Notes under the pieces: model-generated
What the model saw: the letters and a program-made list of their open reading frames with translations, nothing else
What the model was told of the DNA's origin: nothing
Database searches by the model: none
DNA from: Gemmatales bacterium
GTDB lineage: Bacteria; Planctomycetota; Planctomycetia; Gemmatales; HRBIN36
DNA: 49,688 nt
NCBI GenBank assembly: GCA_025060195.1
Contig: JANXCQ010000001.1
Location: 78,664 to 128,351 of the forward strand
Direction: 5' to 3'
Made by a program: the position numbers and the translations under genes
Part shown: positions 36,911-45,903 of the stretch, one piece after another
Layout: every line of letters starts with the position of its first letter
Position numbering within the stretch: position 1 is the stretch's first letter

Positions 36911-37705
36911 ATGATTACGCGGTTAGCAATCAACGGAGCTTGCGGGCGCATGGGCCTGCGATTGATTCAGTTGGCCCGGGAAGATGCGGAGCTAGCGGTG
37001 ATTGCGGCGTTAGAGCGGGCTCACCATCCTTGTTTGGGGCACGATATTGGGGAGGTGGCGGGCTTAGGTCGGCTTGGGATTCCTGTGGCAACGAGTTTAC
37101 CCCTGAGCGAGCGGCCTGACGTGATTGTCGATTTTTCCTCGCCCGAGGGAACGTTGCAAGTGCTTCGCTTGGCCCTGGACCGTAAAATTGCGCTCGTAGT
37201 AGGCACGACGGGACACTCACCACAGCAACGGGAGGAGTTAGAAGCGGCGGCGCATCATATTCCGCTCTTGGTTTCGCCCAACATGAGTTTAGCCATGAAT
37301 GTGCTGATGGTGGTCTTGGAACAAGTGGCACGGTTGCTCAAAGGTCATGATTTCGATGTGGAGATTGTGGAGATGCATCATCGTTTCAAGAAGGATGCAC
37401 CCAGCGGTACGGCGTTGCAGTTGGCCAAAATTATTCAGGAACAACTGGGTTTTGGGGAGGTTCGGCACGGTCGGGAGGGCGTAACGGGCGAGAAACCCCG
37501 TGGGGAAATTGGCATGCACGCAGTCCGAGCGGGGGATATAGTAGGCGAACATCTGGTGCTATTTAGTACCTTGGGGGAGTCGTTGCAGTTGGTGCACCGG
37601 GCCCACAGTCGGGATTGTTATGCGCGCGGTGCGTTACTGGCAGCGAAGTTTCTGGCACAGCGGCCGCCCGGCCGATATTGCATGCGGGATGTACTTGGCC
37701 TGTAA
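36911..37705 (+). CDS. dapB: 4-hydroxy-tetrahydrodipicolinate reductase DapB
   Basis: NAD(P)H-dependent reductase in the diaminopimelate/lysine pathway, 264 residues. The nucleotide-binding GACGRMG is at 9-15. The catalytic pair His156-His157 lies in EMHHRFKKDAPSGTAL, with the lysines following. The strands VDFSSPEG, VVGTTGH and LVSPNMS are typical, as is the C-terminal RAGDIVGEH. AGGGG lies 7 nt before the ATG at 36911; the frame is open 51 codons further upstream without similarity. A membrane-protein gene follows 153 bp downstream. No other dap gene is in the window. Confidence 0.96.
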   Translation: MITRLAINGACGRMGLRLIQLAREDAELAVIAALERAHHPCLGHDIGEVAGLGRLGIPVATSLPLSERPDVIVDFSSPEGTLQVLRLALDRKIALVVGTTGHSPQQREELEAAAHHIPLLVSPNMSLAMNVLMVVLEQVARLLKGHDFDVEIVEMHHRFKKDAPSGTALQLAKIIQEQLGFGEVRHGREGVTGEKPRGEIGMHAVRAGDIVGEHLVLFSTLGESLQLVHRAHSRDCYARGALLAAKFLAQRPPGRYCMRDVLGL

Positions 37706-37858
37706 CGGCTGATTTGCATAGGCTAGTTGGGGCATGAGCGGAAATATTTGGCTCCTGATCGAGCCCTTCTGGGGAATGCAAAGAGCATCGGAGACGTTCA
37801 AAACACTCAGGCAGAATGGCACTTGAGCATGAGTAACTTTGTCGTGGGGAGGTAAGGG

Positions 37859-38392
37859 ATGGCAATTTATGGCGTGCAGGTGTTCAGCTGGTTGTTTGGT
37901 GCGGGTTTGGCTTTGCTCGGTGGGTTCGCGGTGTGGCATTCCTGGCGGCAGGGGCAGCAGGCACGACTTCGCCCGGGATTGACGCGACGCGAGTTGCGAT
38001 ACTGGCGCTGGCGCAGTGGATTGCGTATCGCTGCAGGTGTGATTTTGATTCTCAGCGGCGGCCTGTTAGGCTATCTCGGTGGTGAACCGTTCCAGCATCT
38101 AGAGCACTTGTTGACCGAATTGACTAACGACCCTCAACGGGCTGCTACCTTGCGGACCCCTGAAAACCAAGTACAGTTGCAGCGGACTTTATTGTGGGTG
38201 ATGTTGCTTGGGTTGTGTGCTTTGTTGCTGATTACGGTAGCGTTAGCGGAGATAACTTTGACCTGGCTTTTCGGTTGGCACCAGCGTTGGGAGCTGCACA
38301 AAACGCAACAGGCTTATCTGGCGCAGCACTCAGCTGAGGCCCGGGCGCGGCGACAAGCATCGTCTCAACTCACTCCCCCGACCGTTTCTTAG
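37859..38392 (+). CDS. Small membrane protein of unknown function
   Basis: Not recognised. The 177 residues include three hydrophobic segments: about 5-27 (GVQVFSWLFGAGLALLGGFAV), 54-72 (GLRIAAGVILILSGGLLGYL) and 111-138 (TLLWVMLLGLCALLLITVALAEITLTW). Basic loops (WRQGQQARLRPGLTRREL) suggest the first loop is cytoplasmic. The tail is hydrophilic and rich in Arg, Gln and Ala. GGGGAGG lies 6 nt before the ATG, so translation is well supported. It lies between dapB and a UPF0173 hydrolase, all rightward, but there is no functional link that I can see. Confidence 0.75.
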   Translation: MAIYGVQVFSWLFGAGLALLGGFAVWHSWRQGQQARLRPGLTRRELRYWRWRSGLRIAAGVILILSGGLLGYLGGEPFQHLEHLLTELTNDPQRAATLRTPENQVQLQRTLLWVMLLGLCALLLITVALAEITLTWLFGWHQRWELHKTQQAYLAQHSAEARARRQASSQLTPPTVS

Positions 38393-38523
38393 GAAGAATA
38401 ACGCCTAGCCGACGGTGATTGCTACATTAATTTTGAGTCTGCAGATTTGTGCGGTTCATACCGCTGTCACCGACCAGCGACTAATCGGCTAGTGCCTTGT
38501 GCTTGACTAATCAGGAGATCACG

Positions 38524-39210
38524 ATGGCCACGAAAGCGACTTGGCTGGGACACGCCTGCGTATTGATTCGCACCGAGCGGCACAGCATTTTGATCGACCC
38601 GTTTCTTTCGGGTCAGCCGCAACCGCCTCCTATCTCGGCCCAGCAAGTTTCAGCCGACTTCATTTTGCTCACCCATGGGCATGTCGACCACGTCGGGGAT
38701 ACGGTAAGCATAGCGCGGCGGACGGGAGCCACGGTGATCAGCAATTACGAAATCATTTCCTGGCTGCAAAATCAGGGCCTCAGCAAGGTGCACCCGATGC
38801 ACATCGGTGGCAGCTACCGTTTTGCCTTCGGTCGGCTCAAATTGACCCCTGCGATGCATGGCTCCGGCCTGCCCGATGGCAGCTACGGTGGTAACCCGTG
38901 TGGCTTCCTGTTGTTTTTAGACGGCTGCACCATTTATCATGCGGGCGACACGGGGCTGTTCGGAGACATGGCGCTCCTCGGCGAGGCAAAAATAGATTTG
39001 GCCTTTCTGCCAATCGGAGATAATTTCACCATGGGCCCCGAGGATGCCCTACGTGCAGTCAAGTTACTTCAGCCGCGCCGTGTCGTGCCGATTCACTACA
39101 ACACCTGGGACCTGATCCGCCAAGATGCCCAAGCTTGGGCCGAAATGGTTCGCAAGGAAACTTCCGCTGAGCCGATTGTCCTGGCCGTGGGCAGTTCCGT
39201 CGAATTATGA
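38524..39210 (+). CDS. UPF0173-family metal-dependent hydrolase (metallo-beta-lactamase fold)
   Basis: A 228-residue hydrolase related to YtkL/UlaG. The metal-binding HGHVDH lies at 51-56, with a further His in MHGSGLPDG, Asp in HAGDTGLFGD, and a final His in VPIHYNTWD. The N-terminal TWLGHACVLI is typical of UPF0173. Family members are thought to hydrolyse phosphate esters or lactones, but the substrate is unknown. AGGAG precedes the ATG at 38524 with a 7-nt spacer; the frame extends 9 codons upstream. It is probably cytoplasmic. A Fur-family gene follows 120 bp later. Confidence 0.93.
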   Translation: MATKATWLGHACVLIRTERHSILIDPFLSGQPQPPPISAQQVSADFILLTHGHVDHVGDTVSIARRTGATVISNYEIISWLQNQGLSKVHPMHIGGSYRFAFGRLKLTPAMHGSGLPDGSYGGNPCGFLLFLDGCTIYHAGDTGLFGDMALLGEAKIDLAFLPIGDNFTMGPEDALRAVKLLQPRRVVPIHYNTWDLIRQDAQAWAEMVRKETSAEPIVLAVGSSVEL

Positions 39211-39330
39211 TGGCGGGGTAGAGTCAGCGTAGAATGGAGTAAGTTACGTGAGTCGCCTTGATCGATGCCCCTGCCTATAGGCCATGGCAATTGTGGCTTA
39301 CGAAAGGCACGACCCTGACGGTGAGGGAGT

Positions 39331-39831
39331 ATGACCGAGGGTATATTGCAGCGCCCACTGGAGCCGCCTGAAAAGGCAGTACAGCGTTTTCGGGAGTATC
39401 TGGCTAGCCGACCGAAACCGCTTCGCTTTACCGAGGCGCAGCGGCAAATGATCCATTTCATTTTCTCCCGGCATAATCATTTTGACGCGGAACAATTGTG
39501 CTCGGAATTGGATCGGGCCAGCGTGAACGTCAGCCGCGCTACGGTCTATCGTACGTTGAATAAGCTGGTAAGTGCGGGATTGTTGCGCCGAGTGCAATTA
39601 GGGAACCGCGTCCTTTATGAGCACGACTATGGCTACCCCCAGCACGAGCATTTAGTCTGCGACCATTGCGGCAAAGTCATTGAATTCGAAGCACCGCAGT
39701 TGGAATCGCTCTACGAGGAAGTCTGTCGGCAATACGGTTTCCAGCCGAGTCGGCATAGTCTGGTGGTACGAGGCATTTGCTCCGAATGTGTGCGTTCGCG
39801 TAGCGCAAAACGGCGACTTGATTGGATTTAG
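39331..39831 (+). CDS. Fur-family metal-responsive transcriptional regulator
   Basis: A 166-residue regulator with an N-terminal winged helix (RFTEAQRQMIHFIFSRHNHFDAEQLC, then SRATVYRTLNKLVSAGLLRRV) and a C-terminal dimerisation domain. Structural zinc cysteines are Cys110/Cys113 (CDHCG) and Cys150/Cys153 (CSEC). Histidine-rich HEHLVCDHCGKVIEFE is the regulatory-metal region. It could be Fur, Zur or PerR; sequence alone does not decide. A purine-rich GAGGGAG lies very close to the ATG. An 8-bp inverted repeat lies just after its stop. Confidence 0.93.
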   Translation: MTEGILQRPLEPPEKAVQRFREYLASRPKPLRFTEAQRQMIHFIFSRHNHFDAEQLCSELDRASVNVSRATVYRTLNKLVSAGLLRRVQLGNRVLYEHDYGYPQHEHLVCDHCGKVIEFEAPQLESLYEEVCRQYGFQPSRHSLVVRGICSECVRSRSAKRRLDWI

Positions 39832-39845
39832 TAGTTGAAAGGGCG

Positions 39846-39907
39846 GAGCCTGCGGCTAGAACGTTGCTGCTACGGGACCGGGCTCGCCAGTTTCCGAAGG
39901 CAGGCTC
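39846..39907 (+). other. 8-bp inverted repeat after the fur-type gene
   Basis: GAGCCTGC (39846-39853) pairs with GCAGGCTC (39900-39907) around a 46-nt internal part, extended by one G-U. No U-tract follows, so it is not a clear terminator. It may be the base of a larger fold in the fur-der interval. Confidence 0.3.
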
Positions 39908-40047
39908 TGATCGGTGCGGAGAACGTAGAATCCTAAAAGCGATAATATTTGCCAAAGTGATACTACGTGCACTTACGTGCCTGAAGAGCTGACCAATACT
40001 AGAGACCCAAGAGCGCGAGACACCATCGACCCGAAACGAAAACCGCC

Positions 40048-41487
40048 ATGGCGTTGCCTAAGGTCGCCATTGTGGGCCGACCAAATGTCGGCAAGTCGTC
40101 GTTATTCAACTGGCTCGCTGGTCGGAACATCGCGATTGTCGAGCCTACTGCGGGCACTACACGCGACCGCCTGACGACGGTCATCGAGGCCGATGGACGA
40201 TATTTTGAAATTTGCGACACGGCGGGTTGGGGCATCGAAGATCGGGATCGCCTCACCGAGCATATCGAAAAGCAGATAGAGTATGCCCTTCAACAAGCGG
40301 ACGTCTTGTTGTTTGTGGTGGACGTGCACGAAGGATTAATGCCGTTAGACCAACAATTTGCAGATAGGTTACGCCGCATTGATAAGCCCATCCTCTTGGT
40401 CGCCAATAAGTGTGATACGCGGCCCTTGGAACATCAGGCGGGGGAATTTCTTCGGCTCGGGTTCGGGGAACCCCTCTGCGTGAGCACACAACATAATCGT
40501 GGCAAGGAAGCGCTGCTGGAGCGGTTGCTGCAACTGTTACCTCCCAGCTCAGAAGCGCCGCCCAGTGAAGCCCTGAAGCTGGCTATCGTGGGGCGTCGGA
40601 ATGTCGGCAAGAGCACCCTGATCAACACATTGGCTCAAGAAGAGCGGGTTATCGTAAGCGAAGTAGCGGGCACGACGCGAGATAGCGTGGATGTTCGTTT
40701 TGAATTTGACGGGAAAGTTTTCCTTGCCATAGATACGGCTGGACTACGAAAGCGACGAAGCATTCAGCAAAGCGTCGAATTTTACAGCGTGAAGCGTGCG
40801 GAACGGGCGATTCGTCGTGCCGACGTGGTGCTCCATCTGTTCGACGCTACCGACGCCGTCAGTCGTGTGGATAAGCAGCTGGCTCACTTGGTGGTCGAGG
40901 AACATAAACCGACCATTTTTGTCGTGAATAAATGGGATTTAGTGCAGCGCTTTATGCCTACGGATCGTTGGGTGGAACATCTCCAACAAACTTTTCCCGC
41001 CTTGGACTACGTCCCAATTGCGTTTATCAGTGCTAAAACAGGCAAGAACGTTCGCGGGTTGCTCGATTTGGCGGAAACCTTACACAAGCAGGCCGGGGTT
41101 CGCGTGGCCACGAGCGAACTGAACCGTGTTTTGCAATGGGCCCTGGAGCGGCAATCTCCGCCGATTCGACAAAACCGCACCCCCCGCATCTATTACGCCA
41201 CTCAGGTAGCCGTCCATCCTCCCACCATTGTGCTCATGGTCAACGAGAAAGCCTTGTTCGATCCGCCTTACCTCCGCTACCTGCTGAAGGTCTTCCGGGA
41301 ACAATTGCCTTTCAAGGAAGTGCCGATCCATTTGATTTTGCGCGATAAAGAGGAACAACGCCGCCGCAAATCTGCGGCCCCAGCCGCTTCTGTCGAAACC
41401 TTGCCCAGTGTCTCGCCCTCGCCGAAAAAACGCAGTCATACTCAGGCAGACCAGGAATCAACTAGCGACGTCTGGCGCGATGTCTGA
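40048..41487 (+). CDS. der: Ribosome-assembly GTPase Der (EngA)
   Basis: An essential GTPase with two consecutive G domains and a C-terminal KH-like domain, which binds 50S precursors. The first P-loop is GRPNVGKS (10-17) and the second GRRNVGKS (182-189). G3 motifs are DTAGWG and DTAGLR. G4 is NKCD and NKWD. The length (479) is normal, with a low-complexity 40-residue tail. No clear SD is seen, but MALPKVAIVGRPNVGKS is the expected N terminus. The next gene starts 48 bp after the stop. Confidence 0.96.
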   Translation: MALPKVAIVGRPNVGKSSLFNWLAGRNIAIVEPTAGTTRDRLTTVIEADGRYFEICDTAGWGIEDRDRLTEHIEKQIEYALQQADVLLFVVDVHEGLMPLDQQFADRLRRIDKPILLVANKCDTRPLEHQAGEFLRLGFGEPLCVSTQHNRGKEALLERLLQLLPPSSEAPPSEALKLAIVGRRNVGKSTLINTLAQEERVIVSEVAGTTRDSVDVRFEFDGKVFLAIDTAGLRKRRSIQQSVEFYSVKRAERAIRRADVVLHLFDATDAVSRVDKQLAHLVVEEHKPTIFVVNKWDLVQRFMPTDRWVEHLQQTFPALDYVPIAFISAKTGKNVRGLLDLAETLHKQAGVRVATSELNRVLQWALERQSPPIRQNRTPRIYYATQVAVHPPTIVLMVNEKALFDPPYLRYLLKVFREQLPFKEVPIHLILRDKEEQRRRKSAAPAASVETLPSVSPSPKKRSHTQADQESTSDVWRDV

Positions 41488-41534
41488 GTCTTGCTTTGGA
41501 GCTTCTTACATCTCATCCCTTTAGGAGCAACCAT

Positions 41535-42092
41535 ATGCTGCCGGCTTTTCGTAAATATCGACCGTGCGGCTCTGACCGAGCCAGCTCCTTTCCGCCCCAG
41601 ACTGACAACGCCTCATCAAAGCTGCGTCCATTCCTTTTCCAACTTTTTCCCATTATTGTCCTGCTGATTGCCTTAGTGCACTACGTGCACAGCCAAGTGC
41701 CTCGTGCCCCCTTGCAGACTTTCGAAGGGCAGGTGGTGAACCTCGCCGAGATTATAAAGACCCAAAGCGCCCAGGTGGACGTAGATGCGGCGCCCTTCGC
41801 GCTGGCCCTGCGCACCGCGGACGGCAAATTACTGCCCATAGTGAAAACGCTCGGCAGTCGCGCTTTGTTCCAGGATGCCCGCTTGCTCAATCGTCCAGTT
41901 CAAGTCCAGGCACAGCTCGTACCGGGCAGCCAAGTCTTAGTCGTGCACCGCGTCTATACGGTCAAAAACGGCGTACCGCATGAAGTGTACTATTGGTGCG
42001 AAACCTGTGCGATCCGCCGTGATTATCCCGACAAAGGTATTTGCGAATGTTGCGGCGCACCCATGGAGCTGCGGGAAGTCCCCTTGAAGTAG
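41535..42092 (+). CDS. Membrane-anchored protein with C-terminal four-plus-Cys zinc-ribbon-like motif
   Basis: A 185-residue protein with one membrane helix (about 35-55, LFPIIVLLIALVHYVH). The following region is probably beta-rich (residues 60-140). The C-terminal cysteine cluster reads WCETCA, then 11 residues further ICECCGAPMELRE. The CxxC and CxCC pattern suggests a bound metal, probably zinc. AGGAG at 41523-41527 with a 7-nt spacer fixes the ATG at 41535. I do not recognise a named family, although similar Cys-rich tails are frequent in planctomycete proteins. It lies between der and a TIM-barrel isomerase on the same strand. Confidence 0.72.
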   Translation: MLPAFRKYRPCGSDRASSFPPQTDNASSKLRPFLFQLFPIIVLLIALVHYVHSQVPRAPLQTFEGQVVNLAEIIKTQSAQVDVDAAPFALALRTADGKLLPIVKTLGSRALFQDARLLNRPVQVQAQLVPGSQVLVVHRVYTVKNGVPHEVYYWCETCAIRRDYPDKGICECCGAPMELREVPLK

Positions 42093-42180
42093 GTGGTTTC
42101 AACTAAGGCGGGCACTCGCGCTGTCCCGGAGAAGACTTGGATTGTCAGGTTGCTTATTTTTCATCCCTACGGAGTTAGCC

Positions 42181-43020
42181 ATGAATTCCATGGTTCCGTG
42201 CCTGAGCCAAACCTTGTGCTTAGCCAGCGATTTTCTCGAGGATCTCCAAGCGTTCGCCGCGGCAGGTGCGCCGGCCATGGTGGTTTGGCTCACCAAGCTC
42301 GAACAAGCGGTCGAAAAATACGGCTTGGAACGGTTGCAAGAAGCGCTTGCTTCACGGCACATGAAAATTGCGGCTGCCGCAGGACAAGGGGGCTTACTCT
42401 GGGCCTCGGGAGAACAACGTCGCCTCGTTTTCACACAGTTTCAACACCGCCTGGGCCTCTGCCAGGCTCTGGGGGTCAATACCCTCATTGTCGCTTGCGA
42501 CTTTCCATACAACTCCGAGGAAGCTCCGTGGGAGCGAGCCTTAGCACTGTTGCGCCAGGCCGCTCAGCTAGCCGCCAGTTACCATGTGCGTCTCGCCCTG
42601 GAAATGCAAGGCCGCGCTGCCTGGTGCGCCAGTCTGGACACCTTGACGCAATTTGTCGCCGCCTGTGCCGAACCTAACGTAGGCATCAACTTCGATATCT
42701 TCCACTACTACATCGGTCCAAGTAAGCCCGAAGACCTGGCGTGGCTGAGCCCCGAGAATCTCTTTTTTGTCGAGCTGAGCGACCTCGCAGGCATACCTCG
42801 TGAACTGGCCCGCGACAGTCACCGCATCTTACCAGGGGACGGCGCTTTCGATTTCCGTCCCGTGCTGACGCGCTTACAACAAATTGGCTATGCTGGGTAT
42901 GTCGCGGTCGAAGCTCCGAATCCCGACTTTTGGGCCATGCCTACTTATCGAGTCGCCGAAGCCGCACTCGCTTCTTTGCAACGCATTCTGGAACGATATC
43001 AATTAGCTACCGAATCATAA
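42181..43020 (+). CDS. Sugar phosphate isomerase/epimerase family TIM barrel (AP endonuclease 2 fold)
   Basis: A 279-residue member of the xylose-isomerase-like TIM-barrel family. Likely metal ligands are Glu in LALEMQGR, Asp in INFDIFHYY, His in RDSHRILPGDGAFDF and Glu in VAVEAPNPDFW. Family members isomerise or epimerise sugars, inositols or hydroxypyruvate; the substrate cannot be fixed here. GGAG with a 6-nt spacer supports the ATG at 42181. It is convergent with a UbiA-type prenyltransferase, with 46 bp between stops. The combination of this fold with a UbiA protein also occurs in the ebo cluster, but the other ebo genes are absent. Confidence 0.88.
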   Translation: MNSMVPCLSQTLCLASDFLEDLQAFAAAGAPAMVVWLTKLEQAVEKYGLERLQEALASRHMKIAAAAGQGGLLWASGEQRRLVFTQFQHRLGLCQALGVNTLIVACDFPYNSEEAPWERALALLRQAAQLAASYHVRLALEMQGRAAWCASLDTLTQFVAACAEPNVGINFDIFHYYIGPSKPEDLAWLSPENLFFVELSDLAGIPRELARDSHRILPGDGAFDFRPVLTRLQQIGYAGYVAVEAPNPDFWAMPTYRVAEAALASLQRILERYQLATES

Positions 43021-43066
43021 GCCGATGTCACACTTTCCGTTGTCTGCAGGTTACGCCAGTTCACGA

Positions 43067-44032
43067 CTAAGTTGGCGAAGAATAACGAGCTAAAAAGACC
43101 GTCAAGGGTACCAGCAAGAGCAAGGCCAACGCGATCGGGCCTGCAAAAGCCCCTGCCAGAAATGCATCCAGAACAATAATCCCCTGCAAGAGCCGCCGTA
43201 CTGTCGATTGCATTGCTCGAGGTTCCGCTCGCCGTATCGTCCAAAGCAAGGCCGCCGTCACCGTCATCGCCCAGGCACCAGCTAGGCACATCACAGCCCA
43301 CCGCGCTTCGGGGCCGTAGCTTGTGCCCCATACTAAATGTCCAAAATGACCTTGCTGTGCCAACCACGCGACCAGAAAAGCGCCCCCGATCGCCCCAAGC
43401 ACAAGCACTCCCCCAAACCAAAGCTGCCGACGCACGCCACCGTCCTGACGAACCTCAGGGCGCGCCACCACGGCAAGGCCCAGCACGTAGAATGCGTTTA
43501 CTGCAGCCACGGACATGACGGGCACCAACGCCTCCGTTACCCAGGGACTCGCCCCCAACACGACGTTACCGAACCGACAAGCCGATAACCACAGTACGCC
43601 CCAAGGCAAGCGCTTCGTCCAGCCGTCGTAAATTAGGATACACGCCACTAATCCGCTCACCAGCGCCACGGCTATGGCATTGTTCGTTTTCCACGACACG
43701 ACTGCGCCGGCCAGCCAGCCCATAGCCATCAGCATTCCCGCCAGCACCATCGCCAACCCTCGGCTCACACGCCCCGAGGGTATGGGCCGATGCGGCCGCT
43801 CACGCTGATCTTCCTCAACATCAAACACGTCGTTCCACACCATGCCCGATAAATACAAGCCGCTCGTTGCCACTAACAACCAAGCCAGCAGTAACCCGCT
43901 CCCAGTCTTATCAGTCGGCCAACCCAGCACACTGCCAGCAACCAACCAGCCGCACAAAATGTCCGCCCATGCAGTAGGCAAATTAGCGATGCGACAAAGT
44001 TCCAGTATTCCCTTCAGCTTGAGGGCCAGCAT
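43067..44032 (-). CDS. UbiA-family membrane prenyltransferase
   Basis: A 321-residue integral membrane enzyme with eight or nine hydrophobic helices. The first Asp-rich motif is ND-x2-D at 67-71 followed by the RPHRPIPSG loop, the prenyl-diphosphate and Mg2+ site. The second is a weaker YDGWTKR. Family enzymes attach polyprenyl chains to quinone, haem, chlorophyll or lipid acceptors; the acceptor is unknown. The closest look is to UbiA/EboC-like proteins with LCRIANLPTAWAD at the N terminus. The ATG at 44032 has AAGGTG upstream and is preferred over a GTG at 44068. It is convergent with the TIM-barrel gene. Confidence 0.9.
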   Translation of the reverse strand: MLALKLKGILELCRIANLPTAWADILCGWLVAGSVLGWPTDKTGSGLLLAWLLVATSGLYLSGMVWNDVFDVEEDQRERPHRPIPSGRVSRGLAMVLAGMLMAMGWLAGAVVSWKTNNAIAVALVSGLVACILIYDGWTKRLPWGVLWLSACRFGNVVLGASPWVTEALVPVMSVAAVNAFYVLGLAVVARPEVRQDGGVRRQLWFGGVLVLGAIGGAFLVAWLAQQGHFGHLVWGTSYGPEARWAVMCLAGAWAMTVTAALLWTIRRAEPRAMQSTVRRLLQGIIVLDAFLAGAFAGPIALALLLLVPLTVFLARYSSPT

Positions 44033-44355
44033 AGCCCACCTTACTCTTGCCCGATGATCCCCGCACACCGCTTTCTGCCAATCATGAAGTTATTGCCTCA
44101 GTCGCCATATGTACCCTGATGTTAAAGCTCAGAATTGGCTCATCATTCAAGCAGCACGCTCACGCACGCTAGCCCATTACAGACTCCTCATTGAAATAAA
44201 ATAGCCATAAACTGGCACAGATTTGCAACCAGCCCGGAATTGGCTCATTGACGACAAGGAAACGCTGGCCCTCGGTATGATTTCGATCCATCGTTTTCTA
44301 TGATTCTGTTTGGCCCAGAAACTGTGGACCTGCCAACTGACATATGAGGTGCTCC
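44033..44355. other. Divergent non-coding region with 12-nt direct repeat
   Basis: This interval separates the UbiA gene (-) from the dehydratase gene (+). The repeat GAATTGGCTCAT occurs at 44132-44143 and at 44237-44248, exactly 105 bp apart. No gene is supported. Confidence 0.4.
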
Positions 44356-45903
44356 ATGACCGCAACGCCTTCCTGTCCTGCTCTGGTGCGGTTACGTCCC
44401 GAAGACAATGTCGCCGTTGCCGCTCGCGACTTACGCGCCGGCGAAACCTTGATGGTGGACAGCATTACGCTGCAACCCACCAGTAGCATCGCCCTGGGGC
44501 ATAAAATCGCACTCGTGCCGATCCGTTCCGGTGAACCCATCCGCAAGTTCGGCCAGATCATCGGCTTCGCTTCCCGCGACATCGCTCGCGGTGAACACGT
44601 CCACGTTCACAACGTTCGCGCCGACCGCTTTCAACGCGACTATGCCTTCTGTTCGGAGGTTCCTCCCCCACCCCAAGCCGAGGAGCCGCGCTACTTCTAC
44701 GGCTACGACCGTGGCGACGGTCGCTATGGCACCCGCAATTATCTCGCCATCATCAGCACGGTCAATTGCTCCGCCAGTGTAAGCAAGTATATATCGGAAC
44801 GGGTTCGCTCCAGCGGCCTACTACGACACTATCCCAATGTGGATGGCGTCATCGCTATCACCCACAAAAGCGGCTGCGCTATCCCCTATGAAGGCCCCGA
44901 CCACCAACAACTGGAACGCACTCTAGCAGGTTTCGCCCGGCATGCCAACGTTGCCGCATTTCTCCTTGTCGGCCTCGGCTGCGAAACTGCCCAGGCCTGG
45001 CATCTGCTCCAAGGGGGCCTATTGCCATTGGGGCGCACTCTGCCCCAACCAACCGTACTTACTATCCAAGAATGTGGCGGTATTGCCCGTACCGTGGAGG
45101 CCGGCGTCCAAGCGGTCGCAGAAATTTTGCCACGCCTCAACGATGTCAAGCGCGTTCCCATTCCCGCGAGCCAACTTATCCTGGCGACACAATGCGGCGG
45201 CTCCGACGGGAATAGCGGTATCACCGCCAATCCCGCTCTCGGCTACGCCGCCGATTTGCTGGTCGCCCAAGGCGGCACTGTCGTCCTAGCCGAGACCCCC
45301 GAAATTTATGGCGCCGAACACCTCCTGACTCGCCGCGCCATCTCCCGAGCCGTCGCTGAAAAACTTCTCGAACGCATCCGCTGGTGGGAATGGTATGTTG
45401 GATTATTCGGGGCTGAAATCAATAACAACCCCTCTCCCGGCAACAAGGCGGGCGGTCTTACCACCATTTACGAAAAATCCCTCGGCGCCATTGCCAAAGG
45501 GGGCACCACCGCACTCAGGGATGTCGTTCTGTATGCCCAAGCGATTCACACGTCTGGGCTCGTCGTTATGGACACACCCGGCTACGACCCGGTCTCTATG
45601 ACCGGCTTAGTGGCGGGCGGTTGTAACATCGCCGTTTTCACCACCGGCCGGGGCTCTGTTTATGGCTGCAAGCCCGTTCCTACCATCAAAGTCGCCACCA
45701 ACACGCCCCTCTACGAACGCATGAGCGACGATATGGACATCGACGCGGGAGTGATATTAAGTCGTGGCGTTCCTATAGCCGACGTGGGCCGGCAGATTTT
45801 TGAAGAAATACTCGCAGTGGCCAGCGGGAAAAAAACAAAGAGCGAACTCCACGGCGTAGGCGAAGAAGAATTCGCTCCGTGGCAAATCGGCCCCATTTTA
45901 TGA
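44356..45903 (+). CDS. Altronate/galactarate dehydratase family protein (UxaA/GarD)
   Basis: A 515-residue iron-dependent dehydratase acting on sugar acids. The N-terminal SAF domain (about 10-100) is followed by the catalytic part with GYDRGDGRYGTRNYLAIIST, HKSGCAIPYEGPD, GLGCE, ATQCGGSDGNSGITANPALG, NNNPSPGNKAGGLTTIYEKSLG and PGYDPVSMTGLVAGGC. Fusion of SAF and catalytic parts in one chain is usual for UxaA. The substrate may be altronate or galactarate; sequence alone does not settle it. GAGGTG precedes the ATG at 44356; an ATG at 44344 in the same frame overlaps that SD. It may draw on hexuronate breakdown, but no other pathway gene is present. Confidence 0.93.
   Translation: MTATPSCPALVRLRPEDNVAVAARDLRAGETLMVDSITLQPTSSIALGHKIALVPIRSGEPIRKFGQIIGFASRDIARGEHVHVHNVRADRFQRDYAFCSEVPPPPQAEEPRYFYGYDRGDGRYGTRNYLAIISTVNCSASVSKYISERVRSSGLLRHYPNVDGVIAITHKSGCAIPYEGPDHQQLERTLAGFARHANVAAFLLVGLGCETAQAWHLLQGGLLPLGRTLPQPTVLTIQECGGIARTVEAGVQAVAEILPRLNDVKRVPIPASQLILATQCGGSDGNSGITANPALGYAADLLVAQGGTVVLAETPEIYGAEHLLTRRAISRAVAEKLLERIRWWEWYVGLFGAEINNNPSPGNKAGGLTTIYEKSLGAIAKGGTTALRDVVLYAQAIHTSGLVVMDTPGYDPVSMTGLVAGGCNIAVFTTGRGSVYGCKPVPTIKVATNTPLYERMSDDMDIDAGVILSRGVPIADVGRQIFEEILAVASGKKTKSELHGVGEEEFAPWQIGPIL

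Noticed and set aside
42181..44032. Ebo-type cluster from the TIM barrel and UbiA pair
   Set aside because: The genes are convergent, and EboA, EboB, EboD and EboF counterparts are absent.
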